From contig NZ_FNBO01000003.1 of the NCBI RefSeq assembly GCF_900102375.1, positions 206,870 through 270,869 on the forward strand: a stretch of DNA of 64,000 nucleotides. Reading direction: 5' to 3'. Shown in pieces: positions 56,532 to 64,000 of this stretch. How positions within the stretch are numbered: position 1 is the first letter of the stretch; each line of letters begins with the position of its first letter. The notes under the pieces are model-generated. The model did not search any database and was not told where the DNA came from. It saw nothing but the letters and a program-made list of their open reading frames with translations. The position numbers were made by a program, and so were the translations under genes. Origin of the DNA: Halorubrum xinjiangense (GTDB lineage Archaea > Halobacteriota > Halobacteria > Halobacteriales > Haloferacaceae).

Positions 56532-57815
56532 TTAGCTCCGGAGGTCGTCCATGTGGTCGATCCGGCGCCGGACGAGGTCCGCCTTCCCGATGTCGTGGCG
56601 GATCCGGACGCGGTCGCCCGCGGCCGCCAGCGCGTCCTCGGCCTGCGCCTCTGCGGCCGCGATCGAGTCGCCGCGGCCGACGACGGCGAACGCGCGCGAC
56701 GTGGTGGTGTAGAGGCGGCCGTCGCGCTCGTCGACACTCGCGTAGTAGAGGAGCGCGTCGCCCGCGCTCTCCTCGTCGACGGCGATCTCCGCGCCCGCGT
56801 CGGGGTCGGTTGGATAGCCGTCCGGCACCGCGTACTTACAGACGGTCGCCTCGCCCGAGAAGGAGAGCTCCGGGAGCGACTCGCCGTCGCGCGCGGCGGC
56901 GAGCACGTCGACGAACGGCGTGTCGAGGACGGGCAGCGTGTTCATCGCCTCCGGGTCGCCGAAGCGCGCGTTGAACTCGACGACCTTCGGCCCGTCGTCG
57001 GTGAGCATGAACTGGCCGTAGAGGACGCCCTTGTAGTCGGGGAGCGCGCCGACGACGGCATCAAGGACGTCGACCGCGGCCTCGTAGTCGCCCTCGGCCA
57101 TGAACGGGAGCGATAGGCCGGTGTCGGAGTACGACCCCATCCCGCCGGTGTTGGGCCCCTCATCGCCCTCGTAGGCGCGCTTGTGGTCCTGGACCGCGGG
57201 CGTCGTCCGAACGTCGCCGTTCGCGACGAACGCCTGAATCGTGAACTCCTCGCCGACGAGCCGCTCTTCGAGGACGACGCGGTCGTACTCCGAGTCGCGG
57301 AGGTATTCTTTGGCCTCCTCCGCGGTCACCTGGTCGCCGATAACCTTCACGCCCTTGCCCCCGGTGAGGCCAGCGGGCTTAACCGCGAGGTCACCGTCGT
57401 AGTCGTCGATGTACTCGCAGGCGGCCTCGACGTCGTCGAACACCGCGTAGTCGGGACAGCCCGGGACCGCGTGCTCCTCCATGAACTCCCGCTGGTACGC
57501 CTTGTCCGTCTCCAGACGCGCCTCCTCGGCCCGAGGGCCGAACGCGTAGACGCCGGCGTCGTCGAGCGCGTCCGCGACGCCCGCCTCCAGCGCCGACTCC
57601 GGCCCGATGACGGCCAGATCGGCGCCGACCTCGGTCGCGTAGTCGGCGACCGCCTCGGCGTCGGTCTCGTTGATCGCCTCGAACCCGTCAGCGAGTCGCC
57701 GGATCCCCGGATTCCGGACGCTCGCGCAGGCGTATAGCGCGCAGTCGTCCGCCACCGCGCGGGCGATCGCGTGTTCGCGGCCGCCGCCCCCCACCAGCAG
57801 TACGGTCTCCGTCAT
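56532..57815 (-). CDS. purD: Phosphoribosylamine-glycine ligase
   Basis: This 427-residue GAR synthetase of purine synthesis starts MTETVLLVGGGGREHAIARA, the N-domain glycine loop. VVLEERLVGEEFTIQAFV and KPAGLTGGKGVKVI (about 140-153) supply the ATP-grasp lysine and loop. VEFNARFGDPEAMNTLPVLD (about 270-289) carries the magnesium-binding acids. The C-terminal domain ends with AEDALAAAGDRVRIRHDIGKADL. It ligates glycine to phosphoribosylamine with ATP. No other pur genes are nearby. Confidence 0.96.
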   Translation of the reverse strand: MTETVLLVGGGGREHAIARAVADDCALYACASVRNPGIRRLADGFEAINETDAEAVADYATEVGADLAVIGPESALEAGVADALDDAGVYAFGPRAEEARLETDKAYQREFMEEHAVPGCPDYAVFDDVEAACEYIDDYDGDLAVKPAGLTGGKGVKVIGDQVTAEEAKEYLRDSEYDRVVLEERLVGEEFTIQAFVANGDVRTTPAVQDHKRAYEGDEGPNTGGMGSYSDTGLSLPFMAEGDYEAAVDVLDAVVGALPDYKGVLYGQFMLTDDGPKVVEFNARFGDPEAMNTLPVLDTPFVDVLAAARDGESLPELSFSGEATVCKYAVPDGYPTDPDAGAEIAVDEESAGDALLYYASVDERDGRLYTTTSRAFAVVGRGDSIAAAEAQAEDALAAAGDRVRIRHDIGKADLVRRRIDHMDDLRS

Positions 57816-57981
57816 GTCCGACGGATATCCGCACGGTAGTGTAAACCTTACTCTCTACGCGACCAGATATATGCGCGTTCGTGGGTATTACCGGGCACGC
57901 CGGTAGGGGGGATGAACGGCGGGAGCGGCGCCGCTCGTCCCGGCCCGGACGCCTTTTGCCCCGCCGGGTCGAATCAGGCCT

Positions 57982-60210
57982 ATGTCACAGCCGACCGAGC
58001 GGAACCGCCTCGACGGGGAGGCGAGTCCCTACCTCCGGCAGCACGCCGACAACCCCGTCAACTGGCAGCCGTGGGGCGACGAAGCGTTCGAGCGCGCCCG
58101 CGAGCACGACGTACCGGTGTTCGTCTCCATCGGGTACTCCTCGTGTCACTGGTGTCACGTCATGGCCGAGGAGAGCTTCGAGGACGAGTCGGTCGCGGCC
58201 GCGGTCAACGAGTCATTTGTCCCGATCAAGGTCGACCGCGAGGAGCGCCCCGACGTCGACACCACGTATATGACCGTCTGCCAGCTCGTCACCGGCGGCG
58301 GCGGGTGGCCGCTCTCGGCGTGGTGTACGCCCGAGGGGAAGCCGTTCTACGTCGGCACCTACTTCCCGCCCGAGCCGCGGCAGAATCACCCCGGCTTCCG
58401 CGAGCTCTGCGAGCGGATCGCCGACTCCTGGAGCGACCCCGAGCAGCGCGAGGAGATGAAGCGGCGCGCCGACCAGTGGGCCGAGAGCGCGCGCGACGAA
58501 CTGGAGTCGGTGCCGACGCCGGACGCGGCGGGGGCGGACGGAGAGGGCGCCGCCTCACCGCCCGGCGACGACCTGCTCGACACGGCCGCCGCGGCCGCGC
58601 TGCGCGGCTACGACGATGAGTACGGCGGCTTCGGGAGCGGCGGCGCGAAGTTCCCGATGCCGGGGCGGATCGACCTCCTCATGCGCGCGTACGCCGGCAG
58701 CGGTCGCGACGCGCTCCTGTCGGCCGCGACGGGCACCCTCGACGGGATGGCCCGCGGCGGGATGTACGACCAGATCGGCGGCGGGTTCCACCGCTACGCG
58801 GTCGACCGCCAGTGGACGGTCCCCCACTTCGAGAAGATGCTGTACGACAACGCCGAGCTGCCGATGGCCTACCTCGACGGCTATCGCCTCACCGGCGACC
58901 CCGCGTACGCCCGCGTCGCGAGCGAGTCGCTCGCGTTCCTCGACCGCGAACTGCGCCACGACGACGGCGCGTTCTTCAGCACCCTCGACGCGCGGAGCCG
59001 GCGGCCTGAAAGCCGCCGGGGCGGCGGTGCGGACGACTCCGACGAATCGGAGGACGTCGAGGGCGCCTTCTACGTCTGGACGCCCGCGGAGGTGGACGCC
59101 GTCCTCGACGAGCCGGCGGCGACGCTGGCGAAGGAGCGATACGGGATCCGGACCGGCGGTAACTTCGAACGCGGCACGACGGTCCCGACGGTCGCCGCGT
59201 CGGTCGAAGAGTTGGCCGCGGACCGGGACCTGTCGCCCGACGAAGTCCGAGAGATTCTGACGAATGCGCGGACGGCGCTGTTCGACGCCAGGGAGTCGCG
59301 TCCGCGGCCCGCCCGCGACGAGAAGGTGCTAGCGGCGTGGAACGGGCGGGCGATCTCCGCGTTCGCGCAGGCCGGGAAGACCCTCGGCGAGCCGTACGCG
59401 GACATCGCCCGCGAGGCGCTCGACTTCTGCCGCGAGCGACTCTACGACGCCGAGAGCGAGAGCGGTGCGCTCGCCCGCCGCTGGCTCGACGGGGACGTGC
59501 GCGGGCCGGGATACCTCGACGACTACGCGTTCCTCGCGCGCGGCGCGCTCGACGTCTACGCCGCGACCGGCGACCCGGAGGCGCTCGGGTTCGCGCTGGA
59601 GTTGGCCGACGCGCTCGTCGCAGAGTTCTACGACGCCGACGACGGGACGATCTACTTCACCCGTGAGCTCGGCGGCGAGACCTCGGAGACAGACGATTCC
59701 GGCCCCCTCATCGCGCGGCCGCAGGAGTTCACCGACCGGTCGACGCCGTCGAGCCTCGGCGTCGCCGCCGAGACGCTCGCGCTCCTCGACGGCTTCCGGA
59801 CCGACGGGGAGTTCCGCGATGTCGCCGAGCGTGTCGTGACGACCCACGCCGACCGGATCCGCGGGAGCCCGCTGGAACACGCCTCGCTCGTGCGGGCGGC
59901 CGACCTCGTCGAGACCGGCGGGATCGAGGTGACGATCGCCACCGCCGAGGTCCCCCACGAGTGGCGAGAGACGCTCGGCGAACGGTACCTCCCGGGCGCG
60001 CTCGTCGCGCCCCGCCCCGCTTCGCAGGAGGGTCTCGACGCGTGGCTCGACAGCCTCGGCATGGCCGAGGCCCCGCCGATCTGGGCGGACCGCGACGCGA
60101 CCGACGGCGAGCCGACCGCCTACGTCTGCGAGGGGTTCACCTGCTCGCCGCCGCGGACGGACCTCGACGCGGCGCTGGAGTGGTTGGAGACGCGGGAGCC
60201 GTCGGCGTAG
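57982..60210 (+). CDS. Thioredoxin-fold DUF255 protein (YyaL/Spata20-like)
   Basis: This 742-residue protein has an N-terminal thioredoxin-like domain (about 10-160) that opens with NRLDGEASPYLRQHADNPVN and bears SSCHWCHVMAEESFED (about 50-65), a CxxC-like pair. The rest is an alpha/alpha-barrel of glycosyl-hydrolase-like fold (for example GGKFPMPGRI, HRYAVDRQWTVPHFEKMLYD near 275, NGRAISAFAQAGKTLGEPY near 455). Bacterial YyaL and human SPATA20 have this layout; their reaction is still undefined. A Arg/Gly-rich, acidic insert (about 335-355, SRRPESRRGGGADDSDESED) is a haloarchaeal linker. Confidence 0.9.
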   Translation: MSQPTERNRLDGEASPYLRQHADNPVNWQPWGDEAFERAREHDVPVFVSIGYSSCHWCHVMAEESFEDESVAAAVNESFVPIKVDREERPDVDTTYMTVCQLVTGGGGWPLSAWCTPEGKPFYVGTYFPPEPRQNHPGFRELCERIADSWSDPEQREEMKRRADQWAESARDELESVPTPDAAGADGEGAASPPGDDLLDTAAAAALRGYDDEYGGFGSGGAKFPMPGRIDLLMRAYAGSGRDALLSAATGTLDGMARGGMYDQIGGGFHRYAVDRQWTVPHFEKMLYDNAELPMAYLDGYRLTGDPAYARVASESLAFLDRELRHDDGAFFSTLDARSRRPESRRGGGADDSDESEDVEGAFYVWTPAEVDAVLDEPAATLAKERYGIRTGGNFERGTTVPTVAASVEELAADRDLSPDEVREILTNARTALFDARESRPRPARDEKVLAAWNGRAISAFAQAGKTLGEPYADIAREALDFCRERLYDAESESGALARRWLDGDVRGPGYLDDYAFLARGALDVYAATGDPEALGFALELADALVAEFYDADDGTIYFTRELGGETSETDDSGPLIARPQEFTDRSTPSSLGVAAETLALLDGFRTDGEFRDVAERVVTTHADRIRGSPLEHASLVRAADLVETGGIEVTIATAEVPHEWRETLGERYLPGALVAPRPASQEGLDAWLDSLGMAEAPPIWADRDATDGEPTAYVCEGFTCSPPRTDLDAALEWLETREPSA

Positions 60211-60267
60211 CGGCCGCGCGTCAGCCCGCCTCGGCTCATCCTCTGGCGGGTCGGGACGCCGCGTCGT

Positions 60268-60276
60268 AATTAAATA
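60268..60276 (+). promoter_or_regulatory. TATA-like box of the reductase gene
   Basis: AATTAAATA lies 23-31 bases before the ATG at 60299, matching a leaderless archaeal promoter. Confidence 0.5.
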
Positions 60277-60298
60277 TCCCCGTCACCTCGCTTCCTCC

Positions 60299-61399
60299 AT
60301 GTACGATTTCGTCGTCGTGGGCGCGGGCCCGCCGGGCTCCCGGTTCGCCCGGCGCGCGGCCGAAGCCGGCCGCGACGTCGTCGCCTTCGAGAAGGGGTCG
60401 GTCGGCGAGCCGCTCGCCTGCTCGGGACACGTCTCCGACGACGTGTGGGGGTACGTCCCCGACGGCGCCCGCGACGAGCTCCTCCAGAACCTCGTGTACG
60501 GCGCCCGGTTTCACGTCGGCGGTCCGGGATCGCGGGCGTACCCGTTTTATAAACGGGAGCCGGTGTCGAACGTGATCGACCGCGTCGGGCTCGACCGGAC
60601 CCTCGCGGACTGCGCGCGCGACGCTGGCGCCGACGTCCGGGAGAACCACACGGTCGTCGGCGTCGAGGAGCGGTCCGACCGGGTCGTCGTCGAGGTCCGG
60701 ACCCCGGCGGACAACGTCGAGGAAGTCGAGGCGCGGATGGTCGCCGGCTGCGACGGCCCGACCTCGCGGGTGCGCCGCGCGCTCGACCTCCCGGAGCCGG
60801 CGGAACTGCTCCACGGCGTCCTCGGGTTCGACGACGAGGCGGACGCGGGCGACTTCGTCGACGTCCACCTCACGGCGCCGACGTTCTTCGCGTGGCGGAT
60901 CCCCCGCGGCGACGCCGGCGTCGAGTACGGGCTGGCGGCGCCGCCGAGCGAGAACGTGTCGGGGCGGTTCGACCGGCTCACCGACGCGTACGGGGCGACG
61001 ACCGACCGGCGCTGCTCCGGCGCGATTCCGGTGGGGCCACCGGCGGAGACGACGAGCGACCGCGGCTTCTTGATCGGCGACGCCGCCGCGCAGACGAAGC
61101 CGTTCACCGGCGGCGGCATCCTCTACGGGATGCGCGCCGCCGACGTCGCCGCGACGGTCATCGACCCGCGCGACCCCTCGACGCTCGCCGACTACGAGTC
61201 CGGGTGGCGCGACGAACTCGCCACGGAGATCCGGCTCGGGAAGGCGATCCGGCGGTGTTACTCGCTGCCGGAGCCGGTCCAGCGAGTCGGCCTGCGAGCG
61301 CTCTCGGGCGAGATCGGCGTCCACATGGACGAGCCGTCCTCGTTCTTCTCGCCGTCGAACCTGCGGGCGCTGTTCTCACGGGGCGAGCCGCCGGAGTGA
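60299..61399 (+). CDS. Geranylgeranyl-reductase-family flavoprotein
   Basis: This 366-residue FAD-dependent reductase has the dinucleotide-binding motif VVVGAGPPGSRFARRAAEAG at 5-24 and LACSGHVSDDVWGYVPD (about 39-55). GFLIGDAAAQTKPFTGGGIL (about 256-275) is the FAD-contacting region of GGR/digeranylgeranylglycerophospholipid reductases. Such enzymes saturate the isoprenoid chains of archaeal membrane lipids or of menaquinone and chlorophyll-like precursors. Membership in the broad family is clear; the exact substrate is not. The start follows a good TATA box. Confidence 0.88.
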   Translation: MYDFVVVGAGPPGSRFARRAAEAGRDVVAFEKGSVGEPLACSGHVSDDVWGYVPDGARDELLQNLVYGARFHVGGPGSRAYPFYKREPVSNVIDRVGLDRTLADCARDAGADVRENHTVVGVEERSDRVVVEVRTPADNVEEVEARMVAGCDGPTSRVRRALDLPEPAELLHGVLGFDDEADAGDFVDVHLTAPTFFAWRIPRGDAGVEYGLAAPPSENVSGRFDRLTDAYGATTDRRCSGAIPVGPPAETTSDRGFLIGDAAAQTKPFTGGGILYGMRAADVAATVIDPRDPSTLADYESGWRDELATEIRLGKAIRRCYSLPEPVQRVGLRALSGEIGVHMDEPSSFFSPSNLRALFSRGEPPE

Positions 61400-61460
61400 G
61401 AAGGAACGCGTGAGGGCGGGCGGGTCGCGGCGCGGAGGCGGGGGCGTCCGGTGGGCGGCG

Positions 61461-61940
61461 CTACTCCTCGACGACGTTCGCGAACGAGACGTTCTCGCGG
61501 ACGCTCGTGATCTCGACGGTCGGCTCCTCGCCCGGCTCGGCGTCCGGGACGATAACGACGTACCCTCGCTCGATCTTCGCGATCCCGTCGCCCTTGTCGC
61601 CAAGCGTCTCGATGGTCACGTCGCGGACCTCGCCCTCCGAGACGGGCGGGTCCGGCTGGACCGCGCCGGCGGCGCCGCGTGAGGTGGGGCGCTGCCCGTC
61701 GTCGGACGGCGTCCCCGCGGAGGAGCCGTCCGCATCCGGGACCGACGCGCCGTCGCCGCCCGACGCCGACTCCTCGCCGCTCGGTTCGGCGCGGTCTAAG
61801 ACGGCGATTCGATACGTTTCGCCCTCGCTGACGCTGCCGTGTTCGATCTCAGAGGCGGGGACGGTGACGACGTAGTCGTCGCCCCGGGACTCCACCCGAC
61901 CCGTGTACAGACACGCGAGAGAATCAGTGATCTCGACCAT
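61461..61940 (-). CDS. TRAM-domain protein with acidic linker
   Basis: This 159-residue protein has an N-terminal beta-domain (about 1-55, CLYTGRVESRGDDYVVTVPASE), a disordered acidic Ser/Gly-rich linker (about 55-90) and a TRAM RNA-binding domain (about 95-158) with EGEVRDVTIETLGDKGDGIA and GYVVIVPDAEPGEEPTVEIT. Small TRAM proteins in haloarchaea are thought to act in RNA binding, perhaps as RNA chaperones (Trm2/TRAM0076-like). The gene is convergent with the reductase and divergent from the sugar-acid dehydratase. Confidence 0.87.
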   Translation of the reverse strand: MVEITDSLACLYTGRVESRGDDYVVTVPASEIEHGSVSEGETYRIAVLDRAEPSGEESASGGDGASVPDADGSSAGTPSDDGQRPTSRGAAGAVQPDPPVSEGEVRDVTIETLGDKGDGIAKIERGYVVIVPDAEPGEEPTVEITSVRENVSFANVVEE

Positions 61941-61999
61941 GGTCCCTTTTGGCCGTACGGGGATGAAAAGCCACCTGTTCGGACCGTGGGGCGTGCGAA

Positions 62000-62013
62000 G
62001 GTAAACGTTTACC
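62000..62013 (+). promoter_or_regulatory. 14-bp palindrome before the sugar-acid dehydratase gene
   Basis: GGTAAACGTTTACC is a perfect inverted repeat. It lies 25-38 bases before the ATG at 62038 and covers the expected TATA position, so a dimeric repressor bound there would block transcription. It is AT-rich compared with its surroundings. Confidence 0.5.
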
Positions 62014-62037
62014 CTGTTCCGAATGAATCACCCGGTT

Positions 62038-63276
62038 ATGAGCCCAGACTACGAGTCGCTCCACGACCCGAACGCGGAGTACACGATGCGGGAGCTCTCC
62101 GCCGAGACGATGGGGACCACGGGGACGCGCGGCGGCGGCCGCGACGTCGAGATCACGGACGTCCAGACGACGATGGTCGACGGGAACTTCCCATGGACGC
62201 TGGTCCGCGTGTACACCGACGCGGGCGTCGTCGGCACCGGCGAGGCGTACTGGGGCGCCGGCGTGCCCGAGCTCATCGAGCGCATGAAGCCGTTCGTCGT
62301 CGGCGAGAACCCGCTCGACATCGACCGCCTCTACGAACACCTCATCCAGAAGATGTCCGGCGAGGGCTCCGTCGAGGGCGTCACCGTCACCGCCATCTCC
62401 GGCATCGAGGTCGCGCTCCACGACCTCGCCGGCAAAATCCTCGACGTGCCCGCCTACCAGCTGCTCGGCGGCAAGTACCGCGACGAGATGCGCGTCTACT
62501 GCGACTGCCACACCGAAGAGGAGGCCGACCCCGAGGCGTGCGCGGACGAGGCCGAGCGCGTCGTCGACGAGTTAGGCTACGACGCGCTGAAGTTCGACCT
62601 CGACGTGCCCAGCGGGTTCGAGAAGGACCGCGCGAACCGCCACCTCCGCCCCGGCGAGATCCGCCACAAGGCGGAGATCGTCGAGAAAGTAACCGAGCGC
62701 GTGAAGGACAAGGCCGACGTCTCCTTCGACTGCCACTGGACGTTCTCGGGCGGCTCCGCGAAGCGCCTCGCGGACGCCATCGAGGAGTACGACGTGTGGT
62801 GGCTCGAAGACCCTGTCCCGCCGGAGAACCTTGAAGTCCAAGAGGAAGTGACGAAGAACACGGTCACGCCCATCGCGGTCGGCGAGAACCGCTACCGCGT
62901 CACAGAGCTTCGCCGCCTCATCGAGAACCAGGCGGTCGACATCGTCGCGCCTGACCTCCCGAAGGTCGGTGGCATGCGCGAGACCCGCAAGATCGCGGAC
63001 GTCGCGAACCAGTACTACGTCCCGGTCGCGATGCACAACGTCGCCTCGCCGGTGGCGACGATGGCCGCGACGCACGTCGGCGCCGCCATCCCGAACTCGC
63101 TCGCCATCGAGTACCACTCTTACGAGCTCGGCTGGTGGGAGGACCTCGTCGAGGAGGACGTCATCGAGGACGGCTACATCGAGGTGCCGGAGAAGCCGGG
63201 CCTCGGCGTCACACTCGACATGGACACCGTCGAGGAGCACATGGTCGAAGGCGAGACGTTGTTCGACGAGGCGTAA
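62038..63276 (+). CDS. gnaD: Sugar-acid dehydratase (gluconate/galactonate-type, enolase superfamily)
   Basis: This 412-residue mandelate-racemase-group enzyme has metal ligands in FDCHWTFSG (about 222), LEDPVPPEN (about 252) and VGENRYR (about 281), and a catalytic His in VPVAMHNVASPVATM (about 328). MRELSAETMGTTGTRGGGRD and GNFPWTLVRVYTDAGVVG near the N-terminus are, from memory, typical of haloarchaeal D-gluconate (GnaD) and xylonate dehydratases. It would turn gluconate into 2-keto-3-deoxygluconate in the semi-phosphorylative Entner-Doudoroff pathway, the main route for glucose in haloarchaea. The start is the ATG behind the palindrome; one five codons upstream is possible. Confidence 0.85.
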   Translation: MSPDYESLHDPNAEYTMRELSAETMGTTGTRGGGRDVEITDVQTTMVDGNFPWTLVRVYTDAGVVGTGEAYWGAGVPELIERMKPFVVGENPLDIDRLYEHLIQKMSGEGSVEGVTVTAISGIEVALHDLAGKILDVPAYQLLGGKYRDEMRVYCDCHTEEEADPEACADEAERVVDELGYDALKFDLDVPSGFEKDRANRHLRPGEIRHKAEIVEKVTERVKDKADVSFDCHWTFSGGSAKRLADAIEEYDVWWLEDPVPPENLEVQEEVTKNTVTPIAVGENRYRVTELRRLIENQAVDIVAPDLPKVGGMRETRKIADVANQYYVPVAMHNVASPVATMAATHVGAAIPNSLAIEYHSYELGWWEDLVEEDVIEDGYIEVPEKPGLGVTLDMDTVEEHMVEGETLFDEA

Positions 63277-63626
63277 GCCTCGTCGAGCCAGCAGCGCGGA
63301 GCGCTGCGTTGTTTGATTGAGCGGAGCGAAATCAAGCGCAAAAATCTCCGATTTTCTCAGTTTGACGAAGCGTAACCCTTGGAGTAGCGAACGTCCGAGA
63401 TCGCGCCGCTGCCACCGTTAAAGTCCACTGTCCCTGATAACCCGGAAAGGCCGTGCTGACTGTAGCGCGCGAATCGGTCGCCGCTCGTTGGTCACGCAAG
63501 CGGCCGATACGGCTCACCAGAACGGGGCGGACGCGATACTTCAGTGGAGTTTACTACGCTACATATTGCCACACATACGCTTATGCTGTTGCTCGACCAT
63601 TAGTATGTGACGACAATTGAGGTCGT
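63277..63626. other. Intergenic stretch, no gene supported
   Basis: After the dehydratase stop, a hairpin (63291-63307, GCAGCGC/GCGCTGC) and a second imperfect one (TTGATT/AATCAA, 63313-63335) are followed by sequence with lower GC content. A 61-codon minus frame (63332-63517) lacks any supporting feature. Confidence 0.6.
63341..63355 (+). terminator. Hairpin with T-run behind the dehydratase gene
   Basis: AAAATC TCC GATTTT is a perfect 6-bp hairpin whose 3' arm ends in four T residues, followed by CTCAGTTT. T-rich tracts terminate archaeal RNA polymerase, so this may end the dehydratase transcript 65-80 bases after the stop codon. Confidence 0.4.
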
Positions 63627-64000
63627 TTGACATCCTCCTCCGCGTGAACGCGGAGGAATCCCGAGCGGTGGGAGTTTCAGGTTCGCAACCATGAGTCCGA
63701 TTTCTTCTTCGGGAACCCGTTTAACCCATCACGAAACGGTGGCTGACTGGCGGTGCCAAACCGCCGTTACTCCTATCCTCAATGCCGCTGACTCCCACCT
63801 GTTATTTTTGCCAGCAGGGAGTCGCCGACACTTCGACGGACTTGGAGGTATCTTTGGGCTTGCTCGACCAACAGGCACAGACGAACGCTTCTGGCATTCG
63901 CGTTCACCGTGTTGGTGTTTCGGATATTGTCTCATTAGCGGCGGCGAGGCCGCCTCCGAAGGCCGTTCGGAATCGCTCCGTTCCGACCTGACCTTACCCT
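63627..64000 (-). mobile_element. Remnant of an IS200/IS605-type (TnpB-like) element, right end
   Basis: The minus strand ends GGAATCC, an 8-bp stem CCTCCGCG/CGCGGAGG with a 4-base loop (63637-63656), then GGAGGATGTCAA. This is the typical right end of haloarchaeal IS200/IS605 and IS1341-like elements. The inner part up to the window edge has lower GC than the neighbours, and one minus frame is broken by stops at 63721, 63802 and 63904. No intact transposase frame is seen and the left end is outside the window. Identity rests on the terminal hairpin, so TnpB itself is not demonstrated. Confidence 0.5.

Noticed and set aside
63332..63517. 61-codon minus frame behind the dehydratase gene
   Set aside because: No promoter, no motif, and it lies in decayed, low-GC sequence.

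Overview
The window is very GC-rich and its predicted proteins are strongly acidic. Promoters look like short TTTATA/TTTAAA boxes about 25-30 bases before start codons, often with no room for a leader. Together with archaeal transcription factor S, a geranylgeranyl-reductase-type lipid enzyme, a TrmB regulator, an MtaB-type methylthiotransferase and several haloarchaeal pilin-like families, this points to a chromosome segment of an extremely halophilic archaeon (class Halobacteria; a Halorubrum-like genus is plausible but not proven). No replication origin, provirus or CRISPR array was seen.

Layout. 1-1.5 kb: the start of an unknown gene, transcription factor S and an AlaX editing enzyme. 1.7-13.0 kb: a type IV pilus-like locus. 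Six overlapping or closely spaced minus-strand genes encode an ATPase, a double platform protein and four or five small N-terminally anchored pilin-like proteins, and a large plus-strand pilin-like protein faces them. 13.8-14.2 kb: tRNA-Arg(CCU) with a duplicated block carrying its 3' end. 14.2-17.6 kb: TatA, a peroxiredoxin, an acetyl-CoA-synthetase-like enzyme and a small lipoprotein. 17.7-22.1 kb: gyrB-gyrA. 22.3-26.7 kb: an iron-type alcohol dehydrogenase, then an operon-like group led by mch. 26.8-27.3 kb: a gene-free, strongly structured stretch ending in four 57-bp tandem repeats that each carry a TATA-like box. 27.3-38.9 kb: a zinc-ribbon protein, a Tat-exported hydrolase, an eIF2B-like protein, an acyl-CoA synthetase, two histidine kinases, MtaB and a winged-helix regulator, separated by small minisatellites. 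39.0-42.5 kb: sucC-sucD and fumC (TCA cycle).

43.3-53.8 kb is the most interesting region. It holds a TrmB-family regulator, a cytoplasmic S1-type sulfatase, a Tat-lipoprotein sugar-binding protein, two permeases, a MalK-type ATPase and a GH37 trehalase. This looks like trehalose uptake and hydrolysis. The embedded sulfatase suggests the real substrate could be a sulfated trehalose such as 2-sulfotrehalose, the osmolyte of haloalkaliphilic archaea. The same cluster carries a second transcription-factor-S gene with a one-base frameshift and a degenerate catalytic hairpin.

53.8-63.3 kb is mostly housekeeping: GrpE, SurE, a DUF5798-type coiled-coil protein, a hexapeptide acyltransferase, PurD, a YyaL/DUF255 thioredoxin-fold protein, a geranylgeranyl-reductase-family flavoprotein, a TRAM protein and a gluconate/galactonate-dehydratase-like enolase-superfamily enzyme. 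The last of these would feed glucose, for example from trehalase, into the semi-phosphorylative Entner-Doudoroff route. The final 0.4 kb has lower GC and carries an IS200/IS605-like right-end hairpin followed by decayed sequence.
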